DNA of 11,854 nt from an uncultured Collinsella sp. (GTDB lineage Bacteria > Actinomycetota > Coriobacteriia > Coriobacteriales > Coriobacteriaceae): assembly GCA_900543515.1 (NCBI GenBank), contig UQRW01000054.1, positions 1 through 11,854 on the forward strand, given 5' to 3'. The position numbers and the translations under genes are program-made. Below the pieces are notes generated by a model. It was not told the DNA's origin and did no database searches. It saw only the letters and a program-made list of their open reading frames with translations. Positions 6,414 to 11,854 of the stretch are shown one piece after another (positions within the stretch are counted from its first letter, which is position 1; every line of letters starts with the position of its first letter).

Positions 6414-8054
6414 ATGATCGAAATCACCCAAGTCAACGCTTCGCTCGATGAAGCCGGCGATGAAAATGCCTGCCTCATTGTTGGCAAGCGAGTCGCCAAG
6501 CGCGTCCTACGTTGCAAAGACTCCGAGATCAAGTCCATCGAGCTCCACCGCAAGTCAATCGACGCTCGCAAAAAACGAGACGTCCATTTTATCCTGAGCT
6601 TTCGTGTTGAGCTGACCAGTCCCCACCTCGAGCGAGAAGCGGTCGACAGCGTTTCCGAACGTGACCGCTCGCTCGTACGCGCGATAGAAGACGATGAGCC
6701 TTCATTCCCCTCCCCCATTTCCGACGCATCCAAAGAGCGCCCCGTCGTTGTCGGCGCCGGATGCGCCGGCCTTTTCGCTGCGCTCACGCTCGCCGAAGCA
6801 GGTCTTAAGCCCTTGCTTATCGAGCGCGGCGACCCGGCATTTCGCCGCTCGCAGGCGATCGACCTCTTTCTAAAGGAGCGCATCCTCGACCCCGAGAGCA
6901 ATATTCAGTTTGGTCTGGGCGGCGCGGGGACCTTCTCGGACGGCAAGCTCAATACGGGAACAAAAAATCCCGCCCATCGCCTTATCCTCGAAACCTTCGT
7001 CGAGGCGGGTGCGCCCCGCGATATTCTGTGGGATGCCAAGCCGCACATTGGCTCCGACATCCTTCCCAAGGTTGTCACCGCTATATCCCAGCGCACCGAG
7101 CAGCTCGGAGGTGTCGTCCGTTATCGAACGAAGCTCGTCGACATTCGCACCGACGCGTCTGGCGCCATCACCGGTATCGATGTCCAATCGTCCCAAGACG
7201 CCGCTTACGAGCCAATCGAGACAAAGCACCTCATCCTCGCCTGCGGGCATTCTGCTCGCGATATTTTTGAGCTCCTTAAGGACCACAACGTGGCCCTCGC
7301 ACAAAAGACCTTTGCCATGGGCGTTCGCATCGAGCATCCGCAACGCGACATCGACAGAGCCCAATATGGAGCCTCGGCGGGACATCCAGCGCTCGGGGCA
7401 GCCCCCTACAAGCTCGTCGCCCATCTTCCCAACGGCCGCAGCGTGTTCTCGTTTTGCATGTGCCCCGGCGGACAGGTTGTTGCCGCCTCTTCAGAACCGT
7501 GCCATCTGTGCGTCAACGGGGCCAGTCTCAATGCCCGCGACGGACGCAACGCAAATGCCGCCCTGCTCGTTAACGTCACGCCTGAGGACCTTCCCAACGA
7601 TGACCCGCTCGCCGGCATCGAGCTCCAGCGTGCCTGCGAGGCGGCCGCCTATCGCCTGGGCGGTTCCAACTGGAGCGCACCGGCACAACTCGTCGGAGAT
7701 TTCCTCGCAGGACGCGCCAGCAAGGCGCCCGGAAAGGTAAAGCCCACCTATCCGCTCGGTGTGACCTGGACGGCAATTGACGAAGCCCTACCGCAGCATA
7801 TCGTCGAGTCGCTCCGCCTGGGACTTCCCCTACTCGGAAAAAAGCTACGAGGCTACGACCGTCCCGATGCCGTTCTTACCGGCGTGGAGACTCGTTCGAG
7901 CTCACCGGTCACTGTCACCCGAGACCGAACGTGCCATGCCGTGTCGACCCCGGGCCTCTACCCTTGTGGTGAGGGAGCTGGATATGCCGGCGGCATCATG
8001 AGCGCGGCCACCGACGGCATCCGTTGTGCTGAAGCCCTGATCGCAGACCTCTAA
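6414..8054 (+). CDS. COG2509-type FAD-dependent dehydrogenase, function unknown
   Basis: This 546-residue flavoprotein belongs to a widespread uncharacterised family (COG2509, 'FAD-dependent dehydrogenase'). Residues 1-105 form the family's characteristic N-terminal domain, with the signature RKSIDARKKRDVHF at about 46-59. The Rossmann FAD motif GAGCAG is at 114-119, ending in an acidic residue of LLIERGD that should contact the adenosine ribose. NIQFGLGGAGTFSDGKLNTG follows at about 163-182. The C-terminal region contains GVETRSSSPV and then CGEGAGYAGGIMSAATDGI, the closing FAD-binding signature. The ATG at 6414 has AAGGAG 7 nt upstream and gives the start seen in relatives; upstream in-frame codons would overlap the preceding gene. 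It may be transcribed from its own TATAAT box. The substrate and electron partner are unknown. The gene ends convergently with uvrB across a strong hairpin. Confidence 0.88.
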   Translation: MIEITQVNASLDEAGDENACLIVGKRVAKRVLRCKDSEIKSIELHRKSIDARKKRDVHFILSFRVELTSPHLEREAVDSVSERDRSLVRAIEDDEPSFPSPISDASKERPVVVGAGCAGLFAALTLAEAGLKPLLIERGDPAFRRSQAIDLFLKERILDPESNIQFGLGGAGTFSDGKLNTGTKNPAHRLILETFVEAGAPRDILWDAKPHIGSDILPKVVTAISQRTEQLGGVVRYRTKLVDIRTDASGAITGIDVQSSQDAAYEPIETKHLILACGHSARDIFELLKDHNVALAQKTFAMGVRIEHPQRDIDRAQYGASAGHPALGAAPYKLVAHLPNGRSVFSFCMCPGGQVVAASSEPCHLCVNGASLNARDGRNANAALLVNVTPEDLPNDDPLAGIELQRACEAAAYRLGGSNWSAPAQLVGDFLAGRASKAPGKVKPTYPLGVTWTAIDEALPQHIVESLRLGLPLLGKKLRGYDRPDAVLTGVETRSSSPVTVTRDRTCHAVSTPGLYPCGEGAGYAGGIMSAATDGIRCAEALIADL

Positions 8055-8072
8055 CGCACAAATTCCAGTGCG
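8055..8072. repeat. Small inverted repeat after the COG2509-like stop codon
   Basis: CGCAC (8055-8059) and GTGCG (8068-8072) are complementary with an 8-nt loop. This could be an accessory stem beside the main terminator at 8083-8114, but it is short enough to occur by chance. Confidence 0.3.
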
Positions 8073-8082
8073 CAAAAGACAT

Positions 8083-8114
8083 AGGCCCCGAGCTCCACAG
8101 GGAACTCGGGGCCT
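8083..8114. terminator. Convergent-gene terminator hairpin
   Basis: AGGCCCCGAG (8083-8092) and CTCGGGGCCT (8105-8114) form a perfect 10-bp stem. After one mismatch, an inner TCC/GGA helix closes an ACAG loop. On the minus strand the stem is followed by ATGTCTTTT, a U-rich tail that suits termination of uvrB. On the plus strand the tail is less U-rich. It lies between two convergent stop codons and probably ends transcription from both sides, most efficiently for uvrB. Confidence 0.8.
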
Positions 8115-8122
8115 GTTCGCGG

Positions 8123-10363
8123 CTATTTCTTAAACCGTGCACCCTGGCGTTTTCTGCCCGATGCGAACGTGGAACCCTTGCGGGCCTGCGAGCGTAAGCG
8201 CTCGATCGTCTCGTCCTCAGACGCACCCTCGAGCATCGCCCGAATCTGAACGACAACATCGCGCAGGCGCGCCGCCTCCTCAAAGTCCATAGCGGCAGAA
8301 GCGTTACGCATATCCTCTTCCATGGTTTCGACGATCCGCACAAGCTCGTCATGCGGCAGTTCTTCCAACTGCTCCGCAAGTGTCTGCTCGGGCGCCACCG
8401 TTTCCGGCACACCGCCCTCGCCCGACTCATCGGGCGTATAGAATGCGCCATGGCCAAGAGAGTCGCCCTTCGAGCGTCCCTTGGAGCCCACAGTTTTTTC
8501 GGCCTCGGCAATAAAACTTGAGATGTCGTTGATGGCCTTGCGCACTGTCTTGGGCACAATGCCATGTTCTTCGTTATATGCCATCTGAATCTCGCGACGG
8601 CGCTGCGTCTCCTCGATGGCCTCTTTCATCGAATCGGTCACAACGTCTGCATACATGATGACTTCGCCATCGGCGTTACGGGCCGCACGGCCAATCGTCT
8701 GAATCAGCGAACGGCGGTTGCGCAAGAAGCCTTCCTTATCGGCATCGAGAATTGCCACCAGTGAGACCTCGGGAAGATCCAAGCCCTCGCGGAGCAGGTT
8801 GATGCCAACGAGAACATCAATCTTGCCCTCGCGCAGCGTTCGCAGGATCTCGACACGGTCCATTGTCGCCGTATCAGAATGCATGTAATTGACCTTAATG
8901 CCCGCATCAAGCAGATGGTCGGTCAGGTCCTCGGCCATGCGCTTGGTCAACGTGGTCACCAGCACGCGCTCCTTGCGGGCAACGCGCTCGCGAATCTCGT
9001 CCTCAAGATCGTCAATCTGACCGCGAACCGGACGCACATCGATCTTGGGATCGAGCAGACCGGTCGGACGAATAATCTGCTCCACGTCGTTTTGGCTCAC
9101 CCGCAGCTCGTAGTCGCCCGGCGTGGCCGAAACATAGATAAACTGGGGTATCCTTGCCTCAAACTCATCGAAACGAAGCGGGCGATTATCGAGTGCCGAG
9201 GGCAGGCGAAAACCGTGTTCCACCAGCGTTACCTTACGCGAGCGGTCGCCTTCATGCATGCCGCGGATCTGCGGCACCGTCACATGGCTCTCGTCGATGA
9301 TACAGAGCATGTCCTTAGGAAAGTAATCGATCAGGGTGAACGGCGGCTCACCCGGCTTGCGACCGTCCAGATGGCGCGAGTAGTTCTCGATGCCGTTGCA
9401 AAAGCCCATCGTCTCGAGCATCTCAAGATCATAATCGGTGCGCTGCTGCAGACGCTGCGCCTCGAGCAACTTGTCGGTCGCCTTGAGCTCCGCCACGCGC
9501 TTCTCGCACTCTTCGCTGATCGATTTCAGAGCCGCCTTGACCTTCGGCTTCTCGGTCACGTAGTGCGATGCCGGCCATACGGGGATGGCCTCGTACTCAC
9601 GAAGCATCTCTCCGGTGACCTCATCGATCTCGGCAATCAGCTCGACCTCGTCGCCAAAGAACTCAAACCGCAACGGATGCTCGGCATAAGGCGGATACAC
9701 GTCGACAACATCGCCGCGCACGCGGAACGTGCCGCGCGCCAGGTCATAGTCATTGCGATCATATTGAATGTCGATAAGTGCATGGATAAAGTCATCGCGC
9801 TCGAGCGGCACCTTCTTGTCGACGTTTGGAGCCAGACCCGCATAGTCCTCAGGAGAGCCAATGCCATAGATACACGAGACCGATGCGACAACGATCACAT
9901 CGCGTCGAGAGAGCAGTGACGCGGTCGCCTGATGGCGCAGCATCTCGACCTCTTCGTTAATCGAGGAGTCTTTCTCGATATATGTATCGCTTTGCGGCAC
10001 ATACGCCTCGGGCTGATAGTAGTCGTAGTACGAGACAAAGTAGACCACAGCGTTGTTGGGAAAGAACTCTTTGAGCTCGCTCGCAAGCTGAGCGGCGAGC
10101 GTTTTATTGGGAGCCATGACCAGCGTCGGCTTCCCCAGGGCCTCAATAGTCTTAGCCATCGTGAAGGTCTTGCCCGAACCAGTCACGCCCAGCAAAACCT
10201 GATAGCGATCTCCGTCCCTCACACCCTGCACAAGCGACTCAATGGCCTTAGGCTGAGAACCTGCAGGCTCATAGGGAGAAACGACTTCAAACGGCACCTC
10301 AGCGCCCTCAACGCCAAAGCGCTTAAGTTCACCACCAACGCGTTCTACTTCAAATTCCGTCAT
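8123..10363 (-). CDS. uvrB: UvrB, excinuclease ABC subunit B
   Basis: UvrB is the central helicase-like subunit of nucleotide excision repair. UvrA loads it onto lesions, it verifies damage, and it recruits UvrC. The protein has 746 residues; E. coli UvrB has 673. Walker A GVTGSGKT is at 59-66. The damage-probing beta-hairpin region begins at SYYDYYQPEAYVP (111-123), the DExH box DESH is at 357-360, and helicase motifs such as IGRAARN lie further on. A C-terminal UVR domain (MDFEEAARLRD) is the UvrC contact site. Extra length lies in a low-complexity Gly/Ser/Glu-rich linker, about residues 635-680, before the UVR domain, plus a basic tail. The ATG at 10363 is preferred over an in-frame ATG at 10384 because AGGAG lies 5 nt upstream of it and the protein then starts like its relatives. 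It is the last gene of a coaE, transglycosylase, uvrB run. Confidence 0.98.
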   Translation of the reverse strand: MTEFEVERVGGELKRFGVEGAEVPFEVVSPYEPAGSQPKAIESLVQGVRDGDRYQVLLGVTGSGKTFTMAKTIEALGKPTLVMAPNKTLAAQLASELKEFFPNNAVVYFVSYYDYYQPEAYVPQSDTYIEKDSSINEEVEMLRHQATASLLSRRDVIVVASVSCIYGIGSPEDYAGLAPNVDKKVPLERDDFIHALIDIQYDRNDYDLARGTFRVRGDVVDVYPPYAEHPLRFEFFGDEVELIAEIDEVTGEMLREYEAIPVWPASHYVTEKPKVKAALKSISEECEKRVAELKATDKLLEAQRLQQRTDYDLEMLETMGFCNGIENYSRHLDGRKPGEPPFTLIDYFPKDMLCIIDESHVTVPQIRGMHEGDRSRKVTLVEHGFRLPSALDNRPLRFDEFEARIPQFIYVSATPGDYELRVSQNDVEQIIRPTGLLDPKIDVRPVRGQIDDLEDEIRERVARKERVLVTTLTKRMAEDLTDHLLDAGIKVNYMHSDTATMDRVEILRTLREGKIDVLVGINLLREGLDLPEVSLVAILDADKEGFLRNRRSLIQTIGRAARNADGEVIMYADVVTDSMKEAIEETQRRREIQMAYNEEHGIVPKTVRKAINDISSFIAEAEKTVGSKGRSKGDSLGHGAFYTPDESGEGGVPETVAPEQTLAEQLEELPHDELVRIVETMEEDMRNASAAMDFEEAARLRDVVVQIRAMLEGASEDETIERLRSQARKGSTFASGRKRQGARFKK

Positions 10364-10388
10364 GGATACTCCTAACTCATACATCTGC

Positions 10389-10394
10389 AGTATA
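10389..10394 (-). promoter_or_regulatory. Possible -10 box of an internal uvrB promoter
   Basis: On the minus strand TATACT lies 26 nt before the uvrB start, in the 51-bp gap after the transglycosylase gene. The -35 position (TAGGAC at 17-bp spacing) is weak. It might give uvrB extra expression apart from the upstream genes. No LexA-like box accompanies it. Confidence 0.3.
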
Positions 10395-10414
10395 CGCAGG
10401 AGGTGGGCTTAGTC

Positions 10415-10996
10415 CTATACGAACCGATCGGGATAGAGCGTCTTATAGCGAACCCAGGCATTATTGACGCGAATCAGATAAGCCTGCGTCTCGGGGAAGG
10501 TAATCGCATTGTGAAGCGAGGTGCTCTGCTGCGCCCAACCATCCACATTGCCCATGCCGGCGTTATATGCGGCAATAGCGCTATCCGTCGACCCGTTGAA
10601 ATACGTTAGAAGATACGAAAGATACGCACAGCCAAACTCGATGTTCGTAGCGGGATCGTTAAGGTTGTCGGCTGAATACTCGCTACCATCGACAAGACCT
10701 TTGGCAATCATATCCTGGGCAGTCTCGGGCATCAGCTGCATTAATCCCCGAGCGCCTTGATTCGACTCGGCCTCAGGATCCCAATTCGATTCCGACTTTA
10801 TGACAGCACACACCAGATACGGATCAAGATTGTGCGAAATGCTCGATTGCTTTACGTACGCCTCGTAGTCAATCGGATACAAAGGCTTAAAGAAAGCGGC
10901 AGGAGCATACGAGTAGACGAGCGAAATAAGGCCAAAGACGAACACAACGGCAAGTGGCGCCACGCGATACCACGTAAAGAAACGTGTCCTAGGCAT
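10415..10996 (-). CDS. Membrane-anchored lytic transglycosylase (SLT/GH23 type)
   Basis: This 193-residue protein cleaves peptidoglycan between MurNAc and GlcNAc with 1,6-anhydro product formation, by family analogy. A single N-terminal hydrophobic segment (about residues 12-30) after a basic MPRTR start should anchor it with the catalytic part outside. The SLT domain spans roughly 55-185. The catalytic glutamate is E69 in IKSESNWDPEA. The hallmark GARGLMQLMPETA is at 81-93, and AAYNAGMGNVDGW at 142-154 is the substrate-binding segment. The protein is close to the minimal size for the family. Its ATG overlaps the end of coaE by 8 bp, with a GGAGGAGG ribosome site inside coaE, indicating coupled translation. 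uvrB follows 51 bp downstream. The family is certain; its role (wall turnover, division or secretion) is not. Confidence 0.93.
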   Translation of the reverse strand: MPRTRFFTWYRVAPLAVVFVFGLISLVYSYAPAAFFKPLYPIDYEAYVKQSSISHNLDPYLVCAVIKSESNWDPEAESNQGARGLMQLMPETAQDMIAKGLVDGSEYSADNLNDPATNIEFGCAYLSYLLTYFNGSTDSAIAAYNAGMGNVDGWAQQSTSLHNAITFPETQAYLIRVNNAWVRYKTLYPDRFV

Positions 10997-11630
10997 CGGC
11001 CTCCTCCTTATCCACTACATCCCCGAAGCCATGGCGCACAAGCCAAGCGTCCAGTTGTTCAAAGAGCGAGTTGTCGCCCGCCGCATTATCGATTACCGTC
11101 GTAGCGAGATTGCAAAGCGAAGCCTCATCAGGTTGGCATGCAGAACGCGCATCAAAATCAGAGGGCTCCATACCACGATGAATAGCACGCCCGCGACGAA
11201 CTGCTAAAGGAGCGCTGATAACCAGAATTTCATCAGCCAGGCCAAAAGCATCCTCAAAACCAGTCGGGGCAGAAACCTCGACAACCGCAAAGGGATAACG
11301 GGGGGACGAAACCGTGCAGCAAACCGGATCAAGAATCCTCAGTGACAGCTGCTCAATGAGAACGGGGTGCACAATGCTATTGAGCCTCGCGACCGCATCA
11401 GGAGAAACAAAAGCTCGAGAAGCGAGGATGTTACGGCGAACGCCGCCCTCCTCGTCCAAAATATCCCAGCCAAATTCTTCCGCGAGGGCATTGACGATAT
11501 CGGAGCCTGGCACATACAGCGATTTGGCAAGCTCGTCCAGATCGATAAGCATGGCGCCATGAGATTCGAGATAGCGGCAGGCAGTCGACTTACCCGAAGC
11601 AATATTGCCCAAGACAAAAACGGTAAACAT
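10989..11630 (-). CDS. coaE: Dephospho-CoA kinase, divergent sequence
   Basis: CoaE catalyses the last step of coenzyme A synthesis, the ATP-dependent phosphorylation of the 3'-hydroxyl of dephospho-CoA. The protein has 213 residues, in the normal range. The P-loop GNIASGKST is at 8-16 and the IDLDELAK segment with D30/D32 follows. LNSIVHP near residue 85 matches the family's conserved HP motif, and a late RSACQ matches the R-x3-Q of the lid. The usual PLLFE motif is replaced by APTGFED, and a short insertion precedes it, so it is more divergent than typical. The ATG at 11630 is chosen over the TTG at 11633 because GGAGG lies 5 nt upstream of the ATG. It heads a run with the transglycosylase and uvrB; coaE close to uvrB is a known actinobacterial arrangement. 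Another P-loop nucleoside/nucleotide kinase is the main alternative. Confidence 0.82.
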   Translation of the reverse strand: MFTVFVLGNIASGKSTACRYLESHGAMLIDLDELAKSLYVPGSDIVNALAEEFGWDILDEEGGVRRNILASRAFVSPDAVARLNSIVHPVLIEQLSLRILDPVCCTVSSPRYPFAVVEVSAPTGFEDAFGLADEILVISAPLAVRRGRAIHRGMEPSDFDARSACQPDEASLCNLATTVIDNAAGDNSLFEQLDAWLVRHGFGDVVDKEEADA

Positions 11631-11658
11631 CAAGTCCTCCCTAACGCCAATGGGAGTT

Positions 11659-11689
11659 ATTATCGCGCAAATACACTAGAAGGACTCAA
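11659..11689 (-). promoter_or_regulatory. Candidate promoter of the coaE-uvrB gene run
   Basis: Reading the minus strand, TTGAGT (11684-11689) and GATAAT (11659-11664) are separated by 19 bp. Both hexamers match well but the spacing is long. Transcription would start about 20 nt before the coaE start codon. Some promoter must lie in this gap, because the next element upstream is a strong terminator; the exact boxes are tentative. Confidence 0.4.
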
Positions 11690-11756
11690 AATACAGCCAA
11701 ACAGTAAGAGCGCATACGGGGGAACTAGGTCCCAAAGTACAACGTGTATACAACGC

Positions 11757-11789
11757 AAAAAAAGGGGGAGGCCGCGAGGCCTCCCCCTT
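11757..11789 (-). terminator. Strong intrinsic terminator at the end of an rRNA operon
   Basis: GGGGGAGGCC (11764-11773), loop GCGA and GGCCTCCCCC (11778-11787) form a perfect 10-bp stem. On the minus strand a run of seven T follows directly (complement of 11757-11763). It sits about 30 bp after the 3' end of the 5S rRNA and should terminate the rRNA transcript before it enters coaE. Confidence 0.93.
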
Positions 11790-11800
11790 CTCAGTTCGAT

Positions 11801-11817
11801 GACGGCTCGGTGCCGTC
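11801..11817 (-). other. Small hairpin between 5S rRNA and its terminator
   Basis: GACGGC (11801-11806) and GCCGTC (11812-11817) form a 6-bp stem with a 5-nt loop, just beyond the 5S 3' end. No T-run follows, so it is not a terminator itself. It may mark or protect the site where the 5S 3' end is trimmed. Confidence 0.5.
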
Positions 11818-11819
11818 CA

Positions 11820-11854
11820 CCGGTCAGCGGCGCCCTGGCCTCCCACGGGCTGAC
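11820..11854 (-). rRNA. rrf: 5S ribosomal RNA, 3' end only
   Basis: Read on the minus strand, the last 35 bases contain GTGGGAGGCCAGGGCGCCGC. This lines up with the conserved 3' segment of bacterial 5S rRNA (loop E side and helix I), for example GTGGGAGAGTAGGACGCCGC as recalled from Streptomyces. The rest of the gene lies outside the window. The position, immediately before a strong terminator on the same strand, fits the end of a 16S-23S-5S operon. The exact 3' end is uncertain by a few bases, and the call rests on a short segment. Confidence 0.75.

Noticed and set aside
8879..9919. A 346-codon open frame opposite uvrB
   Set aside because: It is antisense to well-conserved UvrB helicase motifs, has no domain of its own, and is expected from codon bias.
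10402..10430. A CGAAC half-site upstream of uvrB, considered as a second LexA box
   Set aside because: The other half reads CGGGA, not GTTCG, and the site lies at and just before the end of the transglycosylase gene; it is not a palindromic operator.
11823..11854. GTCAGC/GCTGAC inverted repeat at the right edge, considered as a separate hairpin element
   Set aside because: The bases match the 3' segment of 5S rRNA in conserved wording and position before a terminator, so the repeat is more simply part of that gene or chance.

Overview
The window looks like chromosomal housekeeping DNA from a high-GC Gram-positive bacterium. It most likely comes from a coriobacterium such as Collinsella. This is an inference from codon use, protein wording, Actinobacteria-like 5S rRNA wording and the coaE/uvrB neighbourhood; no marker here fixes the genus. 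I see no insertion sequence, phage gene, CRISPR array, tRNA or clear sign of recent transfer.

The layout is two minus-strand blocks around a plus-strand island. On the left is the 5' two-thirds of uvrA (minus strand, cut by the window edge). Its upstream region carries a near-consensus Gram-positive LexA/SOS box. A 193-bp divergent region then leads into the plus-strand island: an LTA-synthase-family membrane sulfatase; a short Mrp/ApbC-type P-loop ATPase; a BaiN/HI0933-family flavoprotein whose GTG start directly follows the Mrp stop; and a second, unrelated flavoprotein of the COG2509 type. The second flavoprotein has its own TATAAT box and a strong hairpin in its leader.

A strong hairpin terminator separates the island from the convergent right block. 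That block is a minus-strand run of coaE (dephospho-CoA kinase), a membrane-anchored lytic transglycosylase and uvrB. coaE and the transglycosylase gene overlap by 8 bp, and uvrB follows after 51 bp, so the three are probably co-transcribed. Beyond the coaE promoter region, the right edge holds a strong intrinsic terminator and the 3' end of a minus-strand 5S rRNA gene, which suggests an rRNA operon ends there.

Functionally, UvrA and UvrB form the damage-recognition complex of nucleotide excision repair. The LTA-synthase-like protein and the transglycosylase act on the cell envelope. Mrp is a probable Fe-S cluster carrier, and the two flavoproteins are redox enzymes of unknown substrate. No clearly new system stands out. 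The least understood part is the Mrp and two-flavoprotein island with its regulated-looking leader.
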